DNA of 64,000 nt from the NCBI RefSeq assembly GCF_000143415.4, contig NW_003314275.1, positions 1,185,980 through 1,249,979 on the forward strand, read 5' to 3'. Below the pieces are notes generated by a model, which saw only the letters and a list, made by a program, of their open reading frames with translations, searched no databases and was not told the DNA's origin. The position numbers and the translations under genes were made by a program. Positions 1-12,226 of the stretch are shown one piece after another. The stretch comes from Selaginella moellendorffii (lineage: Eukaryota > Streptophyta > Lycopodiopsida > Selaginellales > Selaginellaceae). Every line of letters starts with the position of its first letter. Position 1 is the stretch's first letter.

Positions 1-2
1 GC

Positions 3-854
3 CGGGCAGTGGTCTTCCGCAAGATTGTGGAGGTCATCATGAGAATCTCCAGGGTCGAGACGTATTCAGCTGGAATTACATTCGGAGATCACACTCTGGA
101 GGTCGAAGGCCGTCTAGTCTCCATAACCGTCGGTATAGCCGAGACGTGGAGGAGTCTTTTTGGCGATCTTCTCATGTGTAGCATCTTCCCCTCACTGGGG
201 ATTGTCCAGAGGCCCGGCACAAGGCTGATGATGGGCCTCATGAATCTCTACCATGTTCTTACTAACCTTCAGATGACAAAGCTAAATTATGCTTCCATGG
301 AGATTATTCACGAGAGGCTCTCAATCAGGTACATTGTCCATGAAGAATCTGATTCAGAATCTGTTAAGATACTAGCTCACGACCATGTAAATCATACAAA
401 AAGCATTGATTATTTACGACTGGAGAGTGTTCCAGAGCTTTTGGATGGTCCTGGCGACGATGATGAGCACATACCAGACTGTTGGGTTTATAAGTCATGC
501 ATGGTGGGTGGGGGCGAGGATTCAGACATCTCACGCATCGACACTGATGGCTATCTTGAATCGGCCGATGGAGTCTATTTTCTCCGAATGCAAAGAGATT
601 GCAACCTTGTTTTATATCTTGGGAATCAGGTGGTGTGGGCAACCAACACGCAAAACTGGGGGAGAGGATGTTACCTGAGGCTACAAGTGGATGGCAACCT
701 GGTTGTTTATGATGAAAATCGAAAGGTTATGTGGAGCAATAACAAGAATTGTGGGCGCTGGTGTGGTCTTCTCTATGTTATGTGCATTGAGCCATCGGGG
801 CATATTGTTGTTAATAATATAGGAGATCAAACGTGCATCTGGATCAGTTCATAA
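3..854 (+). CDS. GNA/bulb-type lectin-domain protein, 5' end missing
   Basis: The reading frame is open from the first bases of the window, so the gene probably begins upstream; the first in-frame ATG is at 39. The C-terminal ~110 residues form a bulb-type (GNA-like) mannose-binding lectin domain: two copies of the QxDxNxVxY carbohydrate motif are visible (QRDCNLVLY and QVDGNLVVY), each followed by a W-A/S-T/N-N strand, then a third degenerate repeat. The N-terminal ~180 residues match no family I recognise, but a stretch around residues 127-145 (HTKSIDYLRLESVPELLDG) resembles the equivalent part of the two lectin genes at 44.7 and 46.5 kb, so all three probably share one architecture: unknown domain plus lectin. 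No kinase domain follows, so this is not a lectin receptor kinase. Codon use is less AT-rich than in the other two. Lectin call sure; N-terminal role unknown. Confidence 0.75.
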   Translation, partial: RAVVFRKIVEVIMRISRVETYSAGITFGDHTLEVEGRLVSITVGIAETWRSLFGDLLMCSIFPSLGIVQRPGTRLMMGLMNLYHVLTNLQMTKLNYASMEIIHERLSIRYIVHEESDSESVKILAHDHVNHTKSIDYLRLESVPELLDGPGDDDEHIPDCWVYKSCMVGGGEDSDISRIDTDGYLESADGVYFLRMQRDCNLVLYLGNQVVWATNTQNWGRGCYLRLQVDGNLVVYDENRKVMWSNNKNCGRWCGLLYVMCIEPSGHIVVNNIGDQTCIWISS

Positions 855-954
855 GCCATGGTTGATGCAACGCTAAATTTGCAAGCGTGAAAATCTTCTA
901 TTTTTTTAAAACATGTTTTATCTCCAACTAATACTTTTATTAGCTATCGTTTTC

Positions 955-2362
<1,408 letters not shown>

Positions 2363-2562
2363 GGCGCTGCTTGGATCGCAATCGCAAAGGGATTGTGAGC
2401 TCTCATAGTCGAGGAGCCCACGACTCTGTGATTGGACGCTCCAGATTTGCCCACGAGGCAGAGCCCTATATTTCAAAATAGAGTCAAATCATCTTTTCTA
2501 GAAGGCCGTGTAAAAAGTATTTCGAGGTTTAGGGTTTGTATCCTCGATCGATCGATCGCGCC
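2363..2562. promoter_or_regulatory. Shared divergent promoter of OPR and ORAI-like gene, with telo-box
   Basis: Only 200 bases separate the two divergent start codons. Near the + gene the sequence contains TTTAGGGTTTG (2528-2538), the telo-box core known from plant promoters of growth and translation genes, followed by ATCGATCGATCGATCG. No clear TATA box is seen. Function is inferred from position. Confidence 0.5.
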
Positions 2563-4038
2563 ATGGCGCTGGACGTAGCACAGGTGGTGCTCACGGCATT
2601 CGACACGAGCATGTCGCGGACATGGCGAGAGGAGGATCGGCGCTGGCGGTCCGAGGACAGAGTGTGGAGGGCCGAGGATCTCGAGTACCGGGCCGAGGAG
2701 CGCAAGTGTAGGAATCAAGAGCGGGCTATGCGCGAGGCCGAGCAGAGGTGAGAAATCCTGGAGCTGTGTCTGGAGAGATTTTTTCATGTTTTTTGATGTG
2801 CTTGGATGAAAGAGTGCCGCAGATGGAGAGATGAGGATATGGAGCAGCGGCATGTGGAGAATGCGCGCTACCTGTGGACGAGGTGAGTGAAATCCTCTCA
2901 TTCATTTTGTATTGTTGTAGTGTGGAGTCTTCCTTTGATCGAGTTTTCTTTCCTTGCTCTCGGTTTTAATTCTTCTCTTGCCTTATAGGTTCGTGGAGAA
3001 AAATCGTAGGGACGTGGAAGAAAAGTCCGAGCAGCTTAAAGCGATCTCCAATCTGGCAGCCTTGTTTGCTGGTTTTGCTGTAGTAACTCTAACACAATTC
3101 ACCATAGCTCCAGATCCAGTTTTAACTGTAAGTGTTTTTCTCTCTCGCGCTCTAGATATGAAGTTCTTGCTTCCGTGTTTCAACAGGTTTGGATCGCGTT
3201 TTATGGTGTACTGACTGCGATCGCTGTGAGTTTTTCATTTCACATCACTCGTACTTTATAGCTTTAACTTTGATGGTCTCGTTTAGGTTGGTCTCATGAC
3301 GATATCCATGGTGACTTGTACTTTGATCTTGGGGAGCATACTAAAGAACGGCAAATCATACGTGAATGAAGAGGCCGAAGAGGAGTTCATGTTCAAGTGC
3401 CGTGACTTTGTGAAGTCTTACAGGACTGGAGACAAGCCACCGTCTCCTCGAAGAACTTTCGAAGCGTTTTGGGAGATCAGGTTGGTTTTTCTCTCTTCTT
3501 CGTTTCCAGCATTTTTTAATTTTTTTTGTTTTGTTTCGTCATCTGTTTTCTTTTGCAATTTGCAGGTGTGAAGATGACTGGAAGAGAGCTTTCCAGTTCT
3601 TTGCATGGGGTAGGCCGTTAAACTCCAGTTAGTGTTTTGTGACGTTTTCTCTTTTAACAGGGGTGCTGTCCTTCCTTTTCAGTTTGATCCCGATTGGGTG
3701 GGTGTATTTACCTTTTTTTTCTTCTGATACGATCGCCCTCCTCGCAGGTGGATAAAGTTTTATAACTCACGGCTCACAGCGGGACTCTTCATGGGAGTGA
3801 TTGCAGTATCAATCATAGTCTGGTGAGTAAAAAAGAAAGGAAATGGTACCTGATAAAACAATACTGGACTCGTTTCAGGGGCTTTGTACAATACTTATGG
3901 GGGGGATATCTCACCAAGACGTTTAGATACAACCGGACGAGCATAGCGGAAAGTGGGAGCAGCCATGCGGCCAGCATCTCGGCTGGACTGCCATTCGATT
4001 GGCATATTGCTCCGGGGAGTGTAGATAGGCAAGTCTGA
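2563..4038 (+). CDS. ORAI-like (CRAC-type) calcium channel subunit
   Basis: Nine short exons join in frame: 2563-2747, 2823-2882, 2989-3127, 3187-3225, 3287-3480, 3566-3609, 3661-3697, 3748-3822, 3879-4038. The product has a charged Arg/Glu/Trp N-terminus (WREEDRRWRSEDRVWRAED, probably helical/coiled coil), then four hydrophobic segments in the ORAI pattern: TM1 LAALFAGFAVVTLTQFTI, TM2 FYGVLTAIAVGLMTISMV, TM3 GVLSFLFSLIPIGW, TM4 TAGLFMGVIAVSIIVWGF, and a short tail. In animals ORAI hexamers form the store-operated calcium pore gated by STIM; seed plants lack the family as I recall, whereas mosses and lycophytes keep it. By eye against human ORAI1 the pore glutamate (E106) aligns with Gln and R91 with Asn, so selectivity may differ. 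STIM-dependent gating is not implied. Family call from TM1-TM2 similarity and topology. Confidence 0.75.
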
Positions 4039-4639
4039 CAAGAGGAAAAGAAAAGAACAATGACGTAGATCCGCAAAATAGAGTTCCCTGTCCAAGCCTT
4101 CCACTCGAGAACGAATCTTGTCATCATCCAGGGAGCTTGAATCTTCTCTTTCGTGCTTGAAAGCTCACTGGTTTCTATGTTCACTTTGTAGCTGGAAGGG
4201 AAAGTCGACTCGTAACAAAACCAACGAATAATTGAGTGTTACTGCATCCACGAGGTGCCACTTTTTCCCTTGCATTCCTGTGCCTCTTCGCTGATAATTA
4301 TTGTCCTTTGGCTGCAGGAAGGAAAAAAGAAATGGAAAGAATATTTGTGAATCAAATTGAAGCCCACTGGTCTGACTTGAGATTTCCCATTCGAAACGTG
4401 CAGCCAGCCTTTGCAATCATTTCTGAGCGCCGCACTGGAGTAGTCGCAACCGACCACACAAATGGGGCTGAAACAACGTACCCGATTTCCAGGGAGTGAT
4501 ATCCTTAATGCGTGCTGTAGAGAAAAATGATACGATCATCTCTGCGTATTATCCGCCATGAGTTTGCTCGATATAAACCGGAGGCGCTGCCTTCTCTTTT
4601 GCTCGTCACAAGAGAACATCACACTTCGAGTCCAGAGCT
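4039..4639. other. Intergenic, ORAI-like 3' end to NPF promoter
   Basis: About 600 bases between two + strand genes. It should hold the ORAI-like 3' UTR and the promoter of the first NPF gene. Short readings on both strands show no family resemblance. I see no RNA gene here. Confidence 0.5.
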
Positions 4640-6545
4640 ATGTCTTCTGTGAATCCCAACTTTGCTTCCCAAGGATGGAAGTCCGCGCCTTTTATCTTCG
4701 GTATGAACTTCTGTTTTCTCTGCTCCTACTGATGGTAGTTTCTGGTTTTTCTTCTTTCAGCTGCTATTGGACTGGAAAACATGGCCTTCCTTTCGGTCGG
4801 GATAAACTTGTTTCCATACATGTTTACCACGATGCACTTCTCCATTACCGATGCGGCCAACGCGGTTACCAATTTCATGGGAACTTCTTTTCTTCTCACT
4901 CTGCTGGGAGGATTTCTGTCTGACGTCTGCTTGAGCAAGTTCTGGACAATCAGCACTGGAGCAGCGATAGCATCTGTGGTAAGCAGGAGAGTTCTCTTTC
5001 TTTTACTTGTTGTTCTTATCTTTTATGTTTGACTGGACAGGGATTTACATTCTTGACACTTTCGTCTTCGATTCCCGCGCTGCGGCCGCCTCCATGTCCG
5101 TTACTCAGTCCAGAATGCCAGGAAGCGAGTGCCACCGGAAAGCTGGTTCTTTTCCTAGGACTCTACCTCGTTGCGATCGGGAGTGGAGCTGTCAAGAGCA
5201 ATCTAGCAGCACTCGGCGCGGATCAATTCGACAGCACGGCCAACTCGAAAGAGAAAAGAGAGATATCGACTTACTTCAACTGTGCTTTCGTGGCTTTTTG
5301 CTTGGGAGCCATCGTTGCTGTCACCGCGCTCGTCTACGTCCAGGACAACGTCTCTCGCCAATGCGGCTACGCCATAGCTCTCGGCGCAGTGCTGCTGGCG
5401 ACCATTTTCTTCGTTTCCGGTCGCAAGTTCTACCGAAGAACATCCCTGGGAAAGAATCCACTGCTCAGTGTTGCCCGAGTTTTCGTAGCGGCTCTATACA
5501 ACTGGAGGGTGGCAGTGCCTTTGGATAGCAACGAGACGATTCAGGATGAAGAAGCTGGAGACAAAGTAGACAATTATATTCAACGCACTCCACAGTTCAA
5601 GTAAGTGTTTTCAAACGATCAAGTATTGGCGAATAGAACTGACCAGCTTTTTTGTCTGTTTCCAGATTCTTGGACAGAGCAGCAGTCCACACGAAAGCCA
5701 TGACAAACGACACAATCCCGTGGAACCTCTGCACAGTGACACAAGTCGAGGAAGCCAAGATCGTGCTGAGGATTATACCCGTTTTCGCGAGCACCATCAT
5801 GATGAACTGCGTGCTGGGCCAGCTCCAGACATTCTCCCTGGCCCAAGGCAAGACCATGGATCGAAAAGTCACGCACAAGTTCGAGATCCCGCCGGCATCG
5901 CTGCCGTTTTTCCCGCTGGCGATCATGGTGGTTTTGGTTCCGATCTACGACAGGCTCATCGTCCCGGTGATCCGGCGAGCAACAGGGCACGAGCACGGCA
6001 TCACGCACCTCCAGAGAATCGGGATTGGACTTCTGCTCGCGGTTTCCTCCATGGCCATCGCAGCTCTGGTGGAGGAGAAGAGGATCCGCGTAGCAACAGC
6101 GAGCAGGCTTCTGGATCGTCCAGCCGAGATTATTCCCATGAGCATCTGCTGGCTTGGACTGCAGTACGTGACGTTTGGCATCGCGGACATGTTCACGTTC
6201 GTGGGCCTCCAGGAATTCTTCTACAGTGAATCTCCGGCCGGGCTCAAGAGCATGGCGACTTCGCTGGCGTACGTTTCCATCGCCATTGGCTACTTCATGA
6301 GCTCCTTGCTCGTCTCCATCGTGAACGCATGCACACGTAGGAAAGGTGGCGAAGGTTGGCTGCCAGACAATCTTAACAGGAGCAGGCTTCGCGATTTTTA
6401 CTGGCTCTTGGCGTGTCTTAGCACCGCCAACTTGATCAACTACGTCTTTTGGGCGTTGTGGTATCGGAGGGGAGAACTTGCGGACAGGGAGCTGCGGAAC
6501 AAGGAGAATCAGGATTTGGAAGTTATGAGCTCCGAGAATCAATAA
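4640..6545 (+). CDS. NRT1/PTR family (NPF) transporter, copy 1
   Basis: Major-facilitator transporter of the plant NPF family (nitrate, peptides, hormones and other small solutes; substrate cannot be read from sequence). Four exons: 4640-4700, 4761-4978, 5041-5600, 5666-6545. Family marks: TM1-2 region GLENMAFLSVGINL and NAVTNFMGTSFLLTLLGGF, then LYLVAIGSGAVKSNLAALGA and DQFDSTANSKEKREISTYFN, the long central loop with FLDRAAVHTK and CTVTQVEEAKIVLRIIPVF, and a hydrophobic C-half ending in a charged tail. The TM1 ExxE[K/R] motif used for proton coupling reads IGLEN, so it is not intact; with the FTTMHFSITDAANAVTNF context this points to an NPF4-like group. Tandem with the next gene, same orientation, 325 bases apart; intron positions match. 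Confidence 0.92.
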
Positions 6546-6870
6546 CTTTTTTGGAAACATGCTCTTGTGGCAAGACAAAGGATTAGAAAACAAAGGTGGC
6601 GCTATTGATCTTTTTCACCGGTATCAATATAGTATTGTCGCATCCTCAATGCTATTCTTTTTTAAGTTAACCAAGAAGCCAAATGTCAACCAGCAAGCGG
6701 AAATAGCAATGAAAGCAATGAGAAACATGTCTCTTTTATATGATAAAGTGAGCAAATTACCATCTGGACATCGGGAGGAGTTGTGAGTTTGCAACGCCTC
6801 CTCTCCCAAGTGAGACTTCTCAGAATTCTCATCAAGTTCTCATACTTTTCTTAAGGAATCCCTTTCCAAA

Positions 6871-8709
6871 ATGGATAAAAGTACCTCATTCCGGGGATGG
6901 AAGGTGGCTCCTTACGTTTTTGGTACACACAAACGAAAAGATCCAGATCTCAAAACGTATGAATTCTCATGTTTTTCAATTCCAGGAACGGAAGCACTCC
7001 AGAGCATGGTCTACTTGACACTGGCACTCAACTTATCGACTTACGCAATCTTCAACCTGCATTACTCCCCAGCCGACGGAGCCAAACTCCTGTGCGACTT
7101 CTCCGGAACGGCAACGCTACTCACCATCGCCGGGGGATACCTCTCCGACGTCTACATTTCCCAATTCACAGGAATCATCATTGGAGAAATACTTGGAACG
7201 ATTGTAAGCTACACAAAGTTTAGCTAATCTCTAAAACTTCCTTTTCTCCCTTCCAGGGAAGTGTCATATTGACAATCTCAGCAGCAGTGCCAGCCTTGAG
7301 CCCTCCTCTATGTCCACTCTTCGATCCAAGCTGCGTCCGGCCAACAGGGAAACAAACAGCCATCTTCTACTTTGGGCTATACATTCTTGCGGTTGGCCTC
7401 GCGAACATCAAGCCAAACGCTCCAACTCTGGGGGCCGTGCAGTTCAACGAGAACGATCCGCAGCAGAAGAAGCAGCTGCTCAGCTACTTCAACTGGTTCC
7501 TCTTCAGCACTTGCATCGGCGCGTTTCCAGCAGTCACTGTGATCTCCTACGCCCAGGAGCAGGTAAACGCTGCATGGGGATTTGGAATCCCGGCAATTGT
7601 CTTGGCCGTTTCCATCTTCGTCGTCTGTATGGGCATGCCTTACCGAGCAAAAGAACGCAAAGGAAGCCCCATCACCGGCATCGCCATGGTTTTCGTAGCA
7701 GCGGCCAGGAAGTGGAAGCTCAAGTCTCCTGATTCCATCGAAGAACTCCACCAGCCCATCGAAGACTTGCAGCATCTCCCTCACACGAACCAGTTCTTGT
7801 AAGTATTTTGCTGATTTGGAAAGAACTTTCATTGCTCACCACCTTTTGCATGCATTCAAAAGGTTCCTTGACAGAGCTGCCATCAGAACAAACGACGAGG
7901 AGAAGCACTCCCGCTGGAGGCTGTGCTCTGTCACGCAGATCGAGGAAGTCAAGGCAGTGCTCAACATACTCCCAATCTTCGCTTGCACCATCATCGTCAG
8001 CTGCATTCTCTCCCAGCTCCAGACCTTTACCCTGCTGCAAGCTGCCACGCTCGAGCGTAAGATTGGCAAACACTTCGTGATGCCCCTGGCATCGCTCGCA
8101 GTCTTCCCGGTTCTTGCAATCCTCTTACTGATGCCGCTCTACGACCAGCTTTTGGTGCCGTTTCTACGCAAGATCACCGGGAACGAGCGCGGCATTAGCC
8201 ACCTTCAGAGAGTTGGGATCGGGCTTGTTATTTGCACACTCTCTATGGTCGTCGCGGCGATTGTCGAGACCAAGCGGCTCAAAGTTGCCCGCGAGAACAA
8301 TGCGCTTGACAATCCAGCGGCTGTTCTTCCAATGAGCGCCTTCTGGATGGCCTTCCAATTTCTCGTGTTTGGAATCGGTGAGCTTTTCACGGTGGCGGGG
8401 CTCCTGGATTTCTTCTACACCGAATCTCCTGAAAACATGCGAGCCATGGGGATCTCTCTCGTCAACGTCTCCTTCTCATTCGGATACTTTCTGAGCAGTG
8501 TCATAGTGTCGCTTGTCAACGCTCGAACCAAGCCCGACTGGCTTCCCGAGAACATGAACCGGGGGCGGCTCCACAGCTTCTACTGGCTCCTGGCTGCCAT
8601 GGGAGCCATCAACTTCGTGAACTATTTGTTTTGGTCGTGGTGGTACAGGCCGAGGATGGAGTATGAGAGTCAGCTAGAAAGCTTCAAAAGTGTAGAAAAT
8701 GTGGCATGA
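6871..8709 (+). CDS. NRT1/PTR family (NPF) transporter, copy 2
   Basis: Tandem paralogue of the preceding transporter with the same four-exon plan: 6871-6922, 6986-7203, 7257-7798, 7863-8709. Matching landmarks are ALNLSTYAIFNLHYSPADGA, GGYLSDVYISQF, LYILAVGLANIKPNAPTLGA, QFNENDPQQKKQLLSYFNWF, RFLDRAAIRTNDEEKHSRW-type loop sequence, CSVTQIEEVKAVLNILPIFA, and DFFYTESPENMRAMGISLVN. The ExxE[K/R] motif in TM1 reads EALQS, again degenerate. The first intron can be missed because it stays in an open frame; splicing VFG to TEALQSMVY restores the alignment with copy 1. The two copies have diverged well beyond a recent duplication, so separate substrates are plausible. Confidence 0.92.
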
Positions 8710-9465
8710 TCAAATGAAAACACAGTGTCAGATTTGCAAAAAATGTGGTTTAAAATGTCATTATTATTAAAGTCTAAAAGTAGATAAAGTATAAAAAATA
8801 ACCACATCATAGTAAAAGTTACTTTACCACTTTCTTTTTTCATCAAAATTTATGCTTAATACAAAATACAAAATAAATGTGATTTCAATATATTATTTGC
8901 TAGTTTTTTTTTCTGTTTATATCTACAATCTATGCTATTAAGAGTTTTATTTATTCAACTCCTGATGTACAATTATGTTATGTGATTGTGGTGGTAGAAG
9001 AAAAAGATATCATAGACAAAGTGAATATTTTATTTTGGAAACAAAAATATTGAACAAAAACTGGGTTAGGTATTAAATTTACTTTATATGTCAGGTTATG
9101 AAGAAACCAAGATACTGTAAAAACTAAAAATAATATTCTAGAAGCTTTTTAATTTTATATATAGAAAGTTGTAGAAATTATAAAAGTGGTGGATGATAAC
9201 CATCACTAAATATATAGAATAACATAAAAATTTATTCTACAAAGCTATACTTGGATTTACCTTGTCAATAATTAAATATCTTTAATTTATTAGTGTGTTA
9301 GATTAAAGATGATCCTAGATTGAGCTCTTTAATTGTCAATGCTTTTAGCTTGCTTACAAGTGTTACATTTGGGGACCGAAGCAGCATCCAAGTGTTGAAT
9401 TTGGCCCTGGAATTGTCGAGGACCCGGTGTCGAGAACTTTTCCATGTTCTAAGGTGTGTCCTAGC
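8710..9465. other. AT-rich intergenic stretch
   Basis: Markedly more AT-rich than the flanking genes, with no supported coding sequence on either strand. It lies between two 3' ends (NPF + and kinase-PP2C -), so 3' UTRs are all that is expected. Confidence 0.5.
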
Positions 9466-11936
9466 TTAATATATTCTCTCGATTGTGGAAACTGGACGTA
9501 GAAAGATCACGATGACTGTTATGTTGTCCCGGCTTCCTCTCTCCACAGCCGCCGTGGCTAGCCTCTTCGCACACATTGCTGGGTCTTTAACTGTGTCACT
9601 GATCAGAGATATTGCAAGCTCGTTGCTTACAGTGTCCCATAGTCCATCAGTAGCCATCACCTGAAATCGAAGTTCAAGCAATGGTTTTATCATTGAAACG
9701 AAGATTGCTATCTTGTCTTACCAGGAATTCATCGTCAGCTGACAAGGAGCTCACAGTGATATCCGGCTCGGCAGTCACTGCTGGTTTAAGATCGCTATCA
9801 CCAATTGATCGAGTCACCTGACAAACGTAAAATTGTCATGACAATCTATCCGAGCAGTCCCGTTTCTTCAATCTTACCTGGAGTCCTGCAGAGCCAACTC
9901 GCCACGTATCAACTTGCCATTGCACTGATCCACCAGAGTTTACGACTCGGGTTCTCTCGATCGGATCACTAGCAAGATGATCCTTGCTTAGAGGAAACGA
10001 CTGGCCGTCACGACACAACAGAGCTCGACAGTCTCCAGCGTTGGCCACAAAAACTCTGTCGTTGATAAACAATGCTGTTAGAGCAGTGCATCCTGGATTC
10101 CAGTTCTCTCTCGAGCCTCTCTCGCTCTCAACCTCAAACTGGAAGGCCGAGTCTGTCCTCGTAAAAGCTAGAGACAATGCCTCTTCGGGCCTACAGCAAA
10201 TATACGCTCGTTAGAAAAAAAGAGCTAGAAAACCGTGCACTGTGATAATCTTACTTGGACGATGAGCCCCGCAAAAAGCTAGGAACTGCGCGAGACGCAA
10301 ACTCAGCTGCTTCATAGCCTGATATAAAAGAAATGAATTTTCACACATGAAAGAAGATTACTAGGGAAACGTACCTCTGTGCCCGTCAAAAACTCCGAAT
10401 GCATGGATGTCCTTGGAGCCACTGAAATTTGGCAACAAAAAATGCCTGTCCTCCATTGTCTCTCGTCCACCCCGTGTACGAAATATTCCCCAAGATAAAG
10501 TTGGCGTATACACCAAGTCCCTGGAACGAAGCTCCTGGCAAAGCTGAGCAACTTCACTGGTATTCTCGCAGTGATCCTGCGCTCTCGCAGCCCAGTCTAT
10601 GTTCTCCATCGGGATCGAAGTCTTCGGAGGCTTTTTCACCGTGAATTCCTGCGATGGAACTTCTTCCAGCGACGAGAGCATTTGCTGGAGCTTCCCAACG
10701 ATAATCTCGAAAGAAGGCCGCCGAGAAGGATCACGATGCCATGACTGCTCGATCAGAGATGAGAGTGCGACGGGACAGCCGTTTGCCTCGCTCGCAAGAA
10801 CAGGCCTGAGACCTTCGGAAGTTATAGCGGCCGAAAGTTGCTGCTCGGTGTAATTCATCTCCAAAACTGTGTGTGCCTGGGCTTCAGTTTTTCTGTCGGT
10901 GTAAGGTACTACACCAGTGAAGAGCTCGCTGTTCGAAGCAAAACTATTAACTTCAAGAAGAAATCTAGAATTTACGAGTGCTTACTTGACTGTGATGGCA
11001 AAAGCATAAACATCTGACTTCGTGGTTTGAGTTTCCTTGTTGAGAACTTCCGGAGCCATGTATAAAAGTGTGCCGACCATGTTCTTCTTGTGGAAGCCTC
11101 CAGTTGGTTTTCCTTGCGACTTCCAATTCGTCGAGTCCTGGCGCTTCAAGTCGTCTACGTAGCACGCAAGGCCAAAATCCGAGAGATGTGCGTCCCAGTT
11201 GTTGTCAAGCTAGTACAAAACGAAAGGTAAGTTTACTAGGCGTTTATCGAGCAGAAAAACTTACAAGAATGTTGGCTGGCTTTACATCTCTGTGCACAAT
11301 TCCATGACAATGAAGATATTCCAACGCACTGGCTGTAAGGAAATCACTTGAGCTCGACCAAATCAGAAGAAGAAAAAAAAATTTAAAAATGGAAAGAAAA
11401 CTCACCAAGCTGGATCGTGATCTTAAGCATCTGTTGTGTAGTGAAGTTAACTTCTCGAGCATGGAGAGCATGGAAGAGATTTCCATGCTCATAGAACTTG
11501 AACAGGAAGAGATAATCTGGAGGGTGGGCATGAGCCGCAAGGAGTGTAGAAATTCTTGGATGATTTAGCTTCCTGGACGAACAAAGAAAGGAAATAAAGA
11601 TCTTAGTCACAAGTGTGGATTCTACGTTACGTTAGAAGCTGCAATTCCGTGTGGAATCGATCGAGATCATCCGCCGTGGACAGGCGAGGTTTCTTCGCTG
11701 CGACGATCTTTCCATTCAGCCTGGCGTCATAGACGACGCTCTCGGCACCTGGGATTCTTCGTCAATCAAAAAAGGAGAAAAGGAAAGGGAGAAAAGAATT
11801 AAAACGAACCGCGAGCGATTTCCTCGTTGAGCCTGATGCACGATCTTGACACCGCCAGTGGAATTCTCTCGCTATAGCAGCATCCTCTAAAGCACTGGCG
11901 GATCGCCACGGCCCCATCGCCTTGTAATTCCCTCAT
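9466..11936 (-). CDS. Bifunctional protein kinase / PP2C phosphatase fusion
   Basis: Ten exons: 11936-11810, 11748-11631, 11572-11406, 11332-11265, 11209-10986, 10928-10375, 10318-10255, 10190-9878, 9817-9722, 9660-9466. The N-terminal half is a complete kinase domain: VAAKKP (lysine), EYLHCHGIVHRDVKPANIL (HRD loop), SDFGLAC, LLYMAPEVLNKET, SDVYAFAITVNELFTG, RDPSRRPSFE. After a ~60-residue linker comes a PP2C domain: ETMEDRHF, FGVFDGHRGYEAAEFA, GCTALTALFINDRVFVANAG-type core with DCRALL, KDHLASDPIERTRV, VMATDGLWDTVSNEL and GSRDNITVIV. All metal-binding Asp/Gly motifs look intact in both halves. Arabidopsis has the same fusion (PP2C31, At2g40860), so the architecture is conserved rather than an annotation merge; exon 6 alone carries both the kinase end and the PP2C start. 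Substrates unknown. Confidence 0.93.
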
Positions 11937-12226
11937 TCTTTTTCCTTCCTACTAGAAATCGAATCGCTCGCTAGAAATCGATCGATAGGATCGATTGCTC
12001 GAAATACCGACCACCGCCAGAAATAACCTACCTTGGTCGAAGGATTCAAATGAAATACAATAGAATACTTTGACCCTTTTCTTCCGCAAATCTAGGAACC
12101 TTTACTGCCACGTGGCGAGTTATCCACCGTACATAGTAGCGAAGCCAGACACGTGGCACCAGTGGTGTCCAATTTGAACACGTCTGCAACTAGCAGTTTG
12201 ACACGTGGAAGGTTTTAGCGGACGGC

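Noticed and set aside
5619-6593. 324-codon open frame antisense to the first NPF gene
   Set aside because: Shadow of a GC-rich coding exon; composition is His/Asp/Gln-rich with no domain, while the + strand is an unmistakable transporter.
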